Shown one piece after another: positions 40,955-49,922 of a stretch of 64,000 nucleotides of DNA (the first letter of the stretch is position 1; each line of letters opens with the position of its first letter). Source of the stretch: Marinobacter pelagius (GTDB lineage: Bacteria; Pseudomonadota; Gammaproteobacteria; Pseudomonadales; Oleiphilaceae). The notes under the pieces were generated by a model that did no database searches, was not told the origin of the DNA, and saw only the letters and a program-made list of their open reading frames with translations. The translations under genes and the position numbers were made by a program. Location: the NCBI RefSeq assembly GCF_900114925.1, contig NZ_FOUR01000002.1, forward strand, positions 544,601-608,600. Reading direction: 5' to 3'.

Positions 40955-42088
40955 TCAGGCGCTACGTTTCCGCCCAATTACTGAGATAAAAAGAAAGATC
41001 AGCATCGGCGCAAACATCCATTTCTGCCTAAGAGCGATGCCCAGGTTAGCGGTAGTCATTGAAAGAATGAGCCACGCTCCAAGCGCATAGGCCCACAAAA
41101 ACACGCGGTTTTCGCCAAGCCCCGTTTTTCTACCGCGCAGAAGCGCCATACCGCCAAACAAAAACAGACCGAGCAAAATCAAATTATCTAGCGCTGCAGC
41201 CAGCCCAAAAACGCTTCGGGCTTCAAACAAAAGTGGGCGAAAAAGGTAGGTGAACAACTGCAGCGGCAAACTCATAGAAGCAATATCGACGCCACCGCCA
41301 CCCTCAGTGTTATAGGACTGGCGCTTGTCTATGTACTCTGTGAGGGACTCGACATCGACTACCTCGCCAACACCCGCATACCTGAGCGCAAAGGGAACCA
41401 GCGCTGCGGCAACGCCCGCGGCACCGATTCCCAGCAAAACCTTCTTTATCAACGAGGCATTACTATCCACCAGTGCCGCAATGGCAATTGCCGTCACCAT
41501 AAGGCCCGCCATGTGGGGCCGTACGATAAACATTGCCCCGATAGCAAATGCCATCAACAACCCTCGCCGGGATAGGTTGAGGGAACTCCAGAGAGCCAAC
41601 CCCGTTGCCATAAATGAAATGGCATCTTTGCCCAAGGCCGAAGTCCAAAAGCTCACCGATGGAAGAAAAATGATTAACGTTGCAAGCCAACGTATACGCC
41701 ACGGTTTATCTTGCGTAGCCTCTTTCAAACTACCCCAAAAAGCCAGAAGACCAATTTGGCCAAAAATGTTGAAAACCAGAAAGGTACCGAGAATTGACAG
41801 GCCAATGCCAGACACGAGCAACGCCGCCATAGCTCGAACTGCGGAAGTACCAACTCCAATTTCACCGGACCAGAACAGCCCGTGGCGGAAATAGGCAATC
41901 GCATCTCCCCCGGATCTCAAGACATACCAGCAATAAAACAGGGAGAAAAAAGTATGCCAACCATAAAGCCCTAAAGACTTAACTGGGCTAACGTTGAATT
42001 TTCTACCTATGGTTGCTGAAATAGCCGCCCCCAGAAAGAAAATGAACGACGCGCTCAGAACATGATAGGCCGAGGAAACGATTTCCAA
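40955..42088 (-). CDS. wzy: Candidate O-antigen/capsule polymerase (Wzy-like)
   Basis: A 377-residue very hydrophobic protein with about nine or ten membrane spans. FLPSVSFWTSALGKDAISFM and the Arg/His-containing IVRPHMAGLMVTAIAIAAL resemble conserved loops in Wzy-like proteins. A larger hydrophilic loop (~230-275, VESLTEYIDKRQSYNTEGGG) would face the periplasm, as in known polymerases. Wzy proteins share little sequence, so the call leans on topology, length and context; wzx and the glycosyltransferases are in the same run. The start is TTG at 42088. Confidence 0.7.
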   Translation of the reverse strand: MEIVSSAYHVLSASFIFFLGAAISATIGRKFNVSPVKSLGLYGWHTFFSLFYCWYVLRSGGDAIAYFRHGLFWSGEIGVGTSAVRAMAALLVSGIGLSILGTFLVFNIFGQIGLLAFWGSLKEATQDKPWRIRWLATLIIFLPSVSFWTSALGKDAISFMATGLALWSSLNLSRRGLLMAFAIGAMFIVRPHMAGLMVTAIAIAALVDSNASLIKKVLLGIGAAGVAAALVPFALRYAGVGEVVDVESLTEYIDKRQSYNTEGGGGVDIASMSLPLQLFTYLFRPLLFEARSVFGLAAALDNLILLGLFLFGGMALLRGRKTGLGENRVFLWAYALGAWLILSMTTANLGIALRQKWMFAPMLIFLFISVIGRKRSA

Positions 42089-42131
42089 TTATGCCCCCGC
42101 AGAAGTCGGCAAAGGAAGGTATCGCCTTCCT

Positions 42132-43223
42132 TCAAACACGGGAAAAACCATCCGAAATAACTTCTTCATAGAGTTCTAAATGCCTACCAACCGAACGCTC
42201 GATCTCATAAACAGAGGCAAACGCCAAACCATTTCGAGAAAACGATGCTCTTAATTCAGCATCACCCACCATCTTGCTCAATGCGCTCGCGTAGTCCCCA
42301 GCTTCAAGGCTATCAACAACAAATCCGTTAGCACATTGGTGTACCACTTCCGCACACCCACCTACATTCGTCACAATTACCGGCAGGCCTGCCAGAGTCG
42401 CTTCAATCAACGCAATCGGCAACCCCTCCCAAGCTGAAGACATGAGGAATATTTCGCTCTCCGCCAAAATTTCATTAATGTTTGATCTATTCCCCAGGAA
42501 TTCCACTCGATGATCAATGCCGAGAGACGACGCCAATTCCTTTAAAAGGCCTCTGTCCGGCCCTTCGCCAACAACTAACAACCTGACGTTACTAGAATGG
42601 GCTAACCCAAAAGCCCGCAACATCATTGTCAAATTTTTCTGTGCGCAAAGGCTACCAACAAACACACAAGTAACTTCAGAATTGGTATTTGTGCTCTTCT
42701 TCTGTTTGAGAAGAATTCGGCTCTTTGAAACCGCGTTATTTATCTGAAGCACACTACGCCTACGACTGCCTAGCAACTCTTTACATGCAGCACAAATTGC
42801 GACATAAGCAGAAACCTTGATATCAAAAATCTTATAAAATATCCTTGGTAAGCCTAGCCTTATATTGTGATGCGTATAAATAACGGGAACACCAAATACA
42901 AAAAATGAAAATAACAACGCATAATACAAATGGCAGTGAACGACATCCGCGTTAAATGCTCGTACAAATCTACGAAGACGCAGACCTCCAAGCCAAGGCT
43001 TTCTACGAGCCTCCTTACCAATAAACGAGTAGCTAATCGAAGCCGAGGCCAACGAACTTAAAAAATCTTTCTCAAACTCAGGATCCCTTCCGCTCTCCGC
43101 TGCAGTTTGGAGGAACACGATGTGGACATCATGTCCTTTTCGACGCATGAGAATAGACAGGTCACGAACATAGGTCTCCGCCCCACCCGCTGCTGGCGAA
43201 GATATAAAGTGTAAAATCCTCAT
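42132..43223 (-). CDS. GT4-family glycosyltransferase
   Basis: A 363-residue GT-B enzyme. MRILHFISSPAAGGAETYVR is a common start; VTCVFVGSLCAQKNLTMMLR, RVEFLGNRSNINEILAESEI and SAWEGLPIALIEATLAGLPV carry the donor-binding E-x7-E region. The gene overlaps the sulfotransferase gene upstream by ATGA, suggesting that the sugar added here may be the one sulfated. It opens the AT-rich part of the locus. Confidence 0.9.
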   Translation of the reverse strand: MRILHFISSPAAGGAETYVRDLSILMRRKGHDVHIVFLQTAAESGRDPEFEKDFLSSLASASISYSFIGKEARRKPWLGGLRLRRFVRAFNADVVHCHLYYALLFSFFVFGVPVIYTHHNIRLGLPRIFYKIFDIKVSAYVAICAACKELLGSRRRSVLQINNAVSKSRILLKQKKSTNTNSEVTCVFVGSLCAQKNLTMMLRAFGLAHSSNVRLLVVGEGPDRGLLKELASSLGIDHRVEFLGNRSNINEILAESEIFLMSSAWEGLPIALIEATLAGLPVIVTNVGGCAEVVHQCANGFVVDSLEAGDYASALSKMVGDAELRASFSRNGLAFASVYEIERSVGRHLELYEEVISDGFSRV

Positions 43224-43882
43224 GTGCTGGCAGACATCCGTTCAAACTCGTACCCGAACAACTCAATGTCCCGCAAATAAATGGCCCGCACTACCTCAAC
43301 CATCTCCGGTCGAGTATACGCATTGCGAAAATCCCTCTTGGGACTACCCGTAGAGTTCTCATTGTTAATCAAAATCGGCTTTCCCAGTTTCTGACCCAAA
43401 ACATCCACAGTCTCATCCAATGCTTCAACACGTCCGAGATGGTCCACCATCACCTCGCCGCTGTCGTCGCAAACAAACATCCACTGAGGCCGAAAAATGT
43501 AGTCCAGTTTCTCAACATCTTGCTTAGGCAACCATTCGCACAAAAAACGCTCGAAGCTTTCGAATTCGGGAATGCGATACTGCTCCGGCTTGTGAACTCC
43601 CATTGAATCGGTTCTGCCAACGCACGCAAATCGATATGCCGAAAGCACTCTGTCCCAAGGATTCCGAACCAGGGAGAAGGTAAATGCTCTTCCATAAAGA
43701 TTGGGGAACGTTCTCTGAATTTCAGCAGCGCTGTAGTGCCCGAGAGTTCTACCATAGAGTGCTTTATTGACGCTTGTGCCTGCGGCCTTGGGAACGTGTA
43801 CGAAGATGCAGTTGAGGTGAGACCAGTGGGGATAACGCCTATAGATGTTCAACCTTTCCTTAAAGCTGCGGAAAGAAATCAT
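43220..43882 (-). CDS. Sulfotransferase family 2 (carbohydrate) protein
   Basis: 220 residues. CIFVHVPKAAGTSVNKALYG is the 5'-phosphosulfate loop and FTFSLVRNPWDRVLSAYRFA the 3'-phosphate site, both textbook for Sulfotransfer_2. DYIFRPQWMFVCDDSGEVMV and DHLGRVEALDETVDVL complete the fold. It is coupled to the GT4 gene at 42132. Of the sulfotransferase candidates in this window, this and the gene at 48975 are the most confident. Confidence 0.88.
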   Translation of the reverse strand: MISFRSFKERLNIYRRYPHWSHLNCIFVHVPKAAGTSVNKALYGRTLGHYSAAEIQRTFPNLYGRAFTFSLVRNPWDRVLSAYRFACVGRTDSMGVHKPEQYRIPEFESFERFLCEWLPKQDVEKLDYIFRPQWMFVCDDSGEVMVDHLGRVEALDETVDVLGQKLGKPILINNENSTGSPKRDFRNAYTRPEMVEVVRAIYLRDIELFGYEFERMSAST

Positions 43883-43909
43883 TTATATCACCGAAATAAA
43901 ACATTAAAA

Positions 43910-44707
43910 TTAAAACCTCCACTCTAAGCTCTTCGTTTTTAAAGCAGATGCGAAATTCAGCAAGTAGCGTCTTGAAATCTCTCTCCTGCTCATTAATCTT
44001 TCTCGCCATGCCTTACGGAGGAACTTCCTGCTACCAGTCAATGCTTTCTTTTTATTAAACCGTGTATGTGAATTGGGATTTACGGTACGAATAAAACCCG
44101 GCTCACTTACTCCATAAAACTCCCAGCCTGACCTCACCATCCGCAAAATCAGATCGATATCCTCGTTAAAATCCAGACTTGTATCAAAGCCTCCGACCTC
44201 AACCAGGGCTTTCTTTCTTAAAATATAGGACGGAGCCCCCCCTGGAACTCTCCCAACAATGCCAACGCAGTCAGCCTTTGCTGGTTGATTGGAGACGAGA
44301 AAACGCTGAACCTTTTCCGTATCTGACCATACAAAACCACCATAAACTCCCCCAATCGAGGGCGCATCCAGAAGAGAAATTTTAGCAAGCTTAGATTCAA
44401 GCCCGTCACAAAGCAGAATGTCATCAGCATCCAGAAAAACTATCCAATCTCCTGTGGCCTTCTCCATGCCATAATTCCTGGCAGAGGACGGCCCTCCGTT
44501 TTCTTTCCTAAACAGTGTAAGTGGGACACGCTCTGGAGATTGTAATGACCTAGCCACATAATCAAATGAGTTAGTACTCGACCCATCATCGACAACAATA
44601 ATTTCATTTAGAATCGACGAGCATCGGATGGCGGATTGAACAGATCCAATTAACACATCAGCCGGTTCATTGAAGGTTGTTATGATACAACTAACTCTCT
44701 GTTTCAA
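43910..44707 (-). CDS. GT2-family glycosyltransferase
   Basis: A 265-residue GT-A enzyme: RVSCIITTFNEPADVLIGSV, IIVVDDGSSTNSFDYV, ENGGPSSARNYGMEKATGDW and the metal-binding DxD in IVFLDADDILLCD. GGFDTSLDFNEDIDLILRM is the acceptor-side acidic motif. The start is a TTG at 44707 preceded by a G-rich ribosome site. It is AT-rich and closely related to the next gene upstream. Confidence 0.88.
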   Translation of the reverse strand: MKQRVSCIITTFNEPADVLIGSVQSAIRCSSILNEIIVVDDGSSTNSFDYVARSLQSPERVPLTLFRKENGGPSSARNYGMEKATGDWIVFLDADDILLCDGLESKLAKISLLDAPSIGGVYGGFVWSDTEKVQRFLVSNQPAKADCVGIVGRVPGGAPSYILRKKALVEVGGFDTSLDFNEDIDLILRMVRSGWEFYGVSEPGFIRTVNPNSHTRFNKKKALTGSRKFLRKAWRERLMSRREISRRYLLNFASALKTKSLEWRF

Positions 44708-44772
44708 GGAGCCCCCAATTTATTCAACTTCAGCCCACCAATTACAGCAACGGTGATGAAAAGCCAAAACCA

Positions 44773-45687
44773 TCAACGTCGAATCAACCCAATGATTTTT
44801 TCCGAAATATACGGCCCAAAAACTCGCGCAAAGATTCTGTATTTCTGACTAAGGAACCTTGTTGGGCACGAAGATAATTGCCAAGCACTGTCGAAGAATT
44901 GTTTCGCTTCCTTTTTTTTTCCTTGTTTCAAGAACTCACGTCCGATATTCCATGTGTAGCTCGCCCAAGCATCTTTCTCTTTCTTCCCCATAAGTTTTCT
45001 AATGTGGGCGTAAGTGTTATCTAATACTAACTTCTCATTAGTGCCAAAAAGTTTTCTATTACTGATTCTTTGTTCCCCTTCATGGAATCTTTGTCGAAAG
45101 GTGAGTCCATCCCAAAAAACGAATCTCCACCCATGTGAATACAACCTAAGATTCAGATTCCACTCTTGCCGTCCACTAATAGATTCGTCGAAGCCACCAA
45201 CCTCTTCGAGTGCCGCCACTGGATACAAAGGCAATGATATTTGAATGTTTCTCAAAATCAAATTAACCAGATCAGAACTAGCGAGAAGCTCACATGGTCG
45301 TTTCCTAAAACCCTGACTCAAACCATCTCGACAAATTACATCGCGGTAACCATAGGAAATTTCTCTTACGCTCAAACTATTACAATATTCATACTGAGAC
45401 TTAAGAGACGTTGGATCAAGAATATCATCAGCATCGAGGAATTTGACATATTCTCCAACAGAATGATTCAGGCCATAATTACGTGCAGCCGTTGCTCCCT
45501 TATTTTCTTGGCAAAGGAGCTTTATACTAGGATACTTACTGACAATTTCCCTAGTATTATCAGTTGACCCATCATCCACAATAATGTGCTCAAAGCTGAT
45601 TCCACTTATCTCCTGAACGCTCAGAATACACTCTTCGATGAAATCACTGCCGTTATAAACAGGAGTTATTACAGATATTCTCGGCAT
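44773..45687 (-). CDS. GT2-family glycosyltransferase
   Basis: 304 residues, GT-A fold: RISVITPVYNGSDFIEECIL, EHIIVDDGSTDNTREIV, NKGATAARNYGLNHSVGEYV and the DxD in KFLDADDILDP. GGFDESISGRQEWNLNLRLY is the acceptor motif. The C-terminal part from ~residue 215 is a helical tail with no motif I recognise. It has low GC, as expected for the variable core of a serotype locus. Confidence 0.9.
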   Translation of the reverse strand: MPRISVITPVYNGSDFIEECILSVQEISGISFEHIIVDDGSTDNTREIVSKYPSIKLLCQENKGATAARNYGLNHSVGEYVKFLDADDILDPTSLKSQYEYCNSLSVREISYGYRDVICRDGLSQGFRKRPCELLASSDLVNLILRNIQISLPLYPVAALEEVGGFDESISGRQEWNLNLRLYSHGWRFVFWDGLTFRQRFHEGEQRISNRKLFGTNEKLVLDNTYAHIRKLMGKKEKDAWASYTWNIGREFLKQGKKKEAKQFFDSAWQLSSCPTRFLSQKYRIFARVFGPYISEKIIGLIRR

Positions 45688-45738
45688 ACCGAGAGCTCCA
45701 AATTCAAATACCTTATGGATTATCGGAATTAATCGACT

Positions 45739-45981
45739 TCAAAACGTCTGTAGTAATTTGAACAAAGGGTGGACTTTCTCCAGACTAATTCCCACCAAAA
45801 CAACCCAGGTCGGATTCCATCCCATATAGATCTGTCTCTGCGTCACTAGAACACGCCCCACGTTTACGTCATCCCCATTTAAATAAGTCACATTTTGTTC
45901 GGTAAAAGAGCCTGCAAGATATACTACAGAGTGAATGATAAACCTGAATTGCAGGGTATAGGTGGTGTGTTCAAGGGGCAC
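45739..45981 (-). other. Gap with a doubtful 80-codon open frame
   Basis: The 316 bp between two GT2 genes (45688-46003) are AT-rich. They hold one minus-strand frame of 80 codons with a GTG start and a plausible purine-rich leader. The peptide (PLEHTTYTLQFRFIIHSVVY onwards) matches nothing I know. It may be a short hypothetical gene, a decayed gene end, or chance. I see no palindrome of the locus-wide family here. Confidence 0.25.
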
Positions 45982-46003
45982 ATTCTTTTTTCCCTTCAGA
46001 ATC

Positions 46004-46975
46004 TCATCCCACTATATCCCTTAAAACCGCCTTTAATCCACTAGTATTCCTATAGCCACCGCGAAGTAACAGACAAAATGTAGCCACAATTCGTGGCAAA
46101 AGCCACTTCTCTCGAGCCGCAACACGTAGTTTATAGCTCTTTGCATTGGCTTCAGCTGTTCGTAGCATAGTCAGCAAACCCGTCCGGTATTCTTCTGGAG
46201 CTGCGGATAATACTCGCCGGATACCGTCTATCATCAATTGCTGCTGACCAACCTGTTCCTTTTCCTTCTGTCGAACATCACCTCCAAACATCTTTTTCAC
46301 CGAGTGAAAAAAAGCCTGTTGACGGGAGACTCTTTTAATTCTGTTGGCAATAAATTGCGATTCGTTGGATTCATGCCGGCGATAGTATTGGAGCGCACGT
46401 TCATCCACCACTTTGCTATTTACAGCATCAGCAAATTGCACAATCCAGTTATCATGCGCTTTAAGGCCTTCGGGAATAGGCATACAAAAATCCAGCAGCT
46501 CACGCCGAATCCCGCAGCAACATCCCATTACAAAAAACTTCATTGGGAAACCAGCAGATCGAATCTGGCCAACCTTGGTCAAGCCGACCTCATTCAACTC
46601 GCCATCAGTAAGCGCTGCATCATTCATCACCACCAACGCTTGCGGATTACGATCTGCGACACCAATCATGTGTTCGATCTTTTCGGGGAACCACACATCG
46701 TCCTGATCACTGAGAAATACCAGATCGCCTGTCGTCTTCATCAGCGCCGCGTTGAAGTTGCCGCAGTAGCCAAGGTTCCTTTCGTTACGATGGAACTCGA
46801 CGTTAAAGGGTGCGGTCTTGGCGAAATCCCGAACAATAGCTTCAGTCTGATCGCTGGAGCAGTCGTCCGTGATGACCAACTCATCCGGCTGCCGGGTCTG
46901 GTCTATAAAGCTTTGGAGTTGCTCTTGTATGTATTGGGCACCGTTGTAGGTAGCCATGGCTATGGAGATTTTCAT
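46004..46975 (-). CDS. GT2-family glycosyltransferase (rhamnosyltransferase-like)
   Basis: 323 residues: MKISIAMATYNGAQYIQEQL, ELVITDDCSSDQTEAIVRDF, ERNLGYCGNFNAALMKTTGD and FLSDQDDVWFPEKIE with a D-Q-D version of the metal motif. This FLSDQDDVW tract is typical of WbbL/RfbF-like rhamnosyltransferases, and dTDP-rhamnose is made by the rml genes of this locus. Donor assignment is inferred. Confidence 0.88.
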   Translation of the reverse strand: MKISIAMATYNGAQYIQEQLQSFIDQTRQPDELVITDDCSSDQTEAIVRDFAKTAPFNVEFHRNERNLGYCGNFNAALMKTTGDLVFLSDQDDVWFPEKIEHMIGVADRNPQALVVMNDAALTDGELNEVGLTKVGQIRSAGFPMKFFVMGCCCGIRRELLDFCMPIPEGLKAHDNWIVQFADAVNSKVVDERALQYYRRHESNESQFIANRIKRVSRQQAFFHSVKKMFGGDVRQKEKEQVGQQQLMIDGIRRVLSAAPEEYRTGLLTMLRTAEANAKSYKLRVAAREKWLLPRIVATFCLLLRGGYRNTSGLKAVLRDIVG

Positions 46976-47065
46976 TTAATATTGAACCAAAGTTTTTTTC
47001 CTGTGATCCGCTGCTATATATACGAATCGGACAAGAGCTGACATACTATAAGTGGACAATGGTCG

Positions 47066-48004
47066 TTATTTAATTACCGGCAACTTCATCTCAGACCCCG
47101 ATAGAAACCTATCATTAAAAGCCCGATTTCCAGCGTCAATGTGCTTAAGAATATCCGCATCACGATGCTTTGAAAAAGAACCTGACCAATTATCGATCCA
47201 TTTCATCAGATCGCTAAGAATAACGCGTTTCGCTATTCTTGAAGCTTGCCCAAGTAAAGGTGATAACCGGAACTTGTTGATCTTCCTTACAAGTTCCAAA
47301 CGTTTAGGTTTAGGCGAAATGTTGCTATCTGCCAAGGGCATCTCGAAACCAAGAACAAGTCCGTCTAATTCGAGAGCTGATAAAAAATCATGAATCAAAT
47401 TACCATTCATGAAGTTGTCTTGGTGGAATACTCGGGCGACAATGTTTTCATCACCAAAAGCATCAGCCCACAAACTTAACCCCTTGTAATAGTTCCAGTG
47501 ATAGCTGTGAACACTGAACTCATCTACAAACTGGTCATATGTAATTATCCCGCTAGTTGGGCCTTTGATTATTTGACTATAGAACGACTTCGCCCAAGAT
47601 ATTTGAGGACGACAATAAAAAATTATTCGAACCTCACCAAATATGCTCAGCAAATGCTCTCTTAGCAGCATTATTTTATCAGCATCAAATCCATACTGAG
47701 AGAATATATGCTCACTGGAGGCAATGAAATGGTTTGAGTCTGACTGACGGACTTCGGCAGCTACTGAATCCCAAAATTCATTTGCAAATTTCTCGTACTC
47801 TTCCGGAGTAAACTTTTTAGATTTCTTGACCCAGTAATTGTAAGACAGCTCGGTTTGTGATGCTGCAGCAATTCTCCAAGCGTCACCAATTCCAAACGAC
47901 TCTAATTGCTCCACATATGGAAGCAGACTCGAAAAATTAAAATATAGGAAATTTTGGATTGTGGTACTTCCGGCTTTTCCTACGCCAATATGGAGATAAA
48001 GCAT
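47066..48004 (-). CDS. Sulfotransferase-like protein
   Basis: About 312 residues. MLYLHIGVGKAGSTTIQNFL is the PAPS loop; FIASSEHIFSQYG and IFYCRPQISWAKSFYSQIIK correspond to the second half of the binding site. It resembles the protein at 21253 but lacks its C-terminal IRPxGP module. The ATG at 48004 is chosen over a TTG six codons earlier. It lies next to a GT2 gene and is AT-rich. Confidence 0.72.
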   Translation of the reverse strand: MLYLHIGVGKAGSTTIQNFLYFNFSSLLPYVEQLESFGIGDAWRIAAASQTELSYNYWVKKSKKFTPEEYEKFANEFWDSVAAEVRQSDSNHFIASSEHIFSQYGFDADKIMLLREHLLSIFGEVRIIFYCRPQISWAKSFYSQIIKGPTSGIITYDQFVDEFSVHSYHWNYYKGLSLWADAFGDENIVARVFHQDNFMNGNLIHDFLSALELDGLVLGFEMPLADSNISPKPKRLELVRKINKFRLSPLLGQASRIAKRVILSDLMKWIDNWSGSFSKHRDADILKHIDAGNRAFNDRFLSGSEMKLPVIK

Positions 48005-48022
48005 CTGCTCCCCTACAAACAA

Positions 48023-48958
48023 TTAAAAGTTCAAAAACAAGCCAAACTTTCTGTGAACACTTAAAATCAACGCTCGAAAAAACCAATAAAGGGCTTCAGG
48101 AAGCTTAAACATCTTTCCAATAAAGAAAATCAATTCGTCGTTTCTCTTTTTCTTGACTGCCGAGAACAAAGAGTTACCAACAAATCTAGACTTTATCAAA
48201 CGTGCATTATTGCAGTACCTGTCTGCGACTTGACGGACTCTTTCATAGTGGACGATCAGATTTCTGGATGTATTTTCTCCGTGAATGTTTCGGATAAAGC
48301 ACACACTCGGCTCAAAATCGAAATCGCCCCCGTGGGTCATCAAAGCATAGAAAACCTTTATGTTGAAAACCCAGTCATCGGCGATTAAGTCGACATCAAA
48401 AGGCTGGATTCTTTTCAGGAAATCTGCTTTGGCGAGTACCCCCTGGATGAATAGAACAGGAGCCTGTGATGTCAGGTGCCTGAAGACTCTCGCGGTATCA
48501 CCGCTTCTCATCAGATCGACGGTTTCTACTGAATGGCAACGCTGACCAAGCTCACCGGCTGCGCAGTTAACGCCGTCTGAGTAGCTAATTCTCAGATTTG
48601 GATTAGCGGCAAATTTTTCCAACTGAAGAGAAAATCGGTTCTGCGAGAACGAATCATCACCGGCAAGGAATCCGATGAAGTCTCCATCTGCAAGATTAAT
48701 CATCGACAAAAAATTCTTCGCGATCGCCGTAATACCTTCATGCTTTTTGGCCAAAACCTTTATCGAAACTGGAGAATTTTCGGCAAATCGTTCAATAACA
48801 TCAACGGTTCCATCTGATGACCCGTCGTCGGTTACGATAATTTCAAGGTCGTAGTTGTTCGACTGTTGTTCGACAACGCTTTGCAGTGCTCGCTGGATGA
48901 ATTGGGCCTGATTGAAGGTGAGAACAAGTACGCTGATTTTTGGTTTGGTTGTCGGCAA
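48023..48958 (-). CDS. GT2-family glycosyltransferase
   Basis: 311 residues: KISVLVLTFNQAQFIQRALQ, EIIVTDDGSSDGTVDVIERF, and DFIGFLAGDDSFSQNRFSLQ, where the usual DxD reads GDD. The tract LIADDWVFNIKVFYAL replaces the standard ED motif. The start is a TTG with AGGA in front. It lies between two sulfotransferase genes, so glycosyl transfer and sulfation are again paired. Confidence 0.87.
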   Translation of the reverse strand: MPTTKPKISVLVLTFNQAQFIQRALQSVVEQQSNNYDLEIIVTDDGSSDGTVDVIERFAENSPVSIKVLAKKHEGITAIAKNFLSMINLADGDFIGFLAGDDSFSQNRFSLQLEKFAANPNLRISYSDGVNCAAGELGQRCHSVETVDLMRSGDTARVFRHLTSQAPVLFIQGVLAKADFLKRIQPFDVDLIADDWVFNIKVFYALMTHGGDFDFEPSVCFIRNIHGENTSRNLIVHYERVRQVADRYCNNARLIKSRFVGNSLFSAVKKKRNDELIFFIGKMFKLPEALYWFFRALILSVHRKFGLFLNF

Positions 48959-48974
48959 TTTCTTTGTCCTAACT

Positions 48975-49922
48975 TTACTTTTTAGGCAGCACCCAAAAGG
49001 AAAGGTCCTTGTCGAGGGTAGTTTCCAGCTTTTTTATCTCTTCCTGGAACACTTCTCTTAATCTTCCCACTTCATCCTCAGGAATTATCACCGGCTCCGA
49101 TAATGCGCCTTCGACTTTCTTTCTCAGAAATACCTTAAACCTCTCAGGCAACCAGCCCAACAAAAGACGACCGGCGCTTCGGGCCTTCTGAACCATCAGA
49201 GGATGCTTCAGTTTTTTGGCACCTATTGACGCGTTTACAACCTCGAAATCGAACTCCGGCAGCTTTTTGCTATCAACTCCCAAGAAATCGCATAAGTTGT
49301 CCAGAAGGACCCGAGGGTCCTCTTTCAAGTCATCATAAAGACAAACATGAACGTTATTGAAGTATTTCAGATAAAACTCCACCTGTTCTACATATTTCGA
49401 CACATCTGTATAGAACAAGTCTGGAAGCAACTCATTCCTCCTCACGCGATCAGCTTCGGCTTCGAGCGCGTCTGAAAAACTTAAAAATTCCGGATCGAGT
49501 CGTTTTTTGCACACGAACCGATACTGGGAAATAATCCGGCTTACTGGTTCTCTCAGGATAATGATAACTTTCACATCTTTCCAGTTAGCATGGTGCTGCT
49601 TGAGATTCTTTAGAACGTGGTCATGAAAATACAGATAAGAGGGGCATGCTTCGCCCGTTATTTGATCTTTTCGGGCATCCTCGAAATACTGCAGGTACTC
49701 GTCCAATCGTGTGGGTATGTTGTCCTCTCCGGCATGGTCTATGATTGACCGATTCGTATTGGTTGCCACATGCCAGAAGTAGAGCTCTTTTCGCTTTTCT
49801 GGCATGAAGATATCCGGATGCTTGCTCAGGTAGCTGTGCAAGGAGGATGTTCCGGATTTAGCGGCACCCACAATCAGAAAATTTGGAATTTTTGTTACAT
49901 CACTCATCATAGAACAATCCAT
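48975..49922 (-). CDS. Sulfotransferase (heparan/NodH-like, Sulfotransfer_1)
   Basis: 315 residues. FLIVGAAKSGTSSLHSYLSK is the PAPS 5' loop with the catalytic Lys-Ser-Gly-Thr set, and VIIILREPVSRIISQYRFVC is the 3' site. KELYFWHVATN and EACPSYLYF match the acceptor-binding segments of bacterial and animal carbohydrate sulfotransferases. The start may be ATG 49922, directly after the wzx stop, or an internal ATG at 49907. This is a confident assignment; the acceptor sugar is unknown. Confidence 0.9.
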   Translation of the reverse strand: MDCSMMSDVTKIPNFLIVGAAKSGTSSLHSYLSKHPDIFMPEKRKELYFWHVATNTNRSIIDHAGEDNIPTRLDEYLQYFEDARKDQITGEACPSYLYFHDHVLKNLKQHHANWKDVKVIIILREPVSRIISQYRFVCKKRLDPEFLSFSDALEAEADRVRRNELLPDLFYTDVSKYVEQVEFYLKYFNNVHVCLYDDLKEDPRVLLDNLCDFLGVDSKKLPEFDFEVVNASIGAKKLKHPLMVQKARSAGRLLLGWLPERFKVFLRKKVEGALSEPVIIPEDEVGRLREVFQEEIKKLETTLDKDLSFWVLPKK

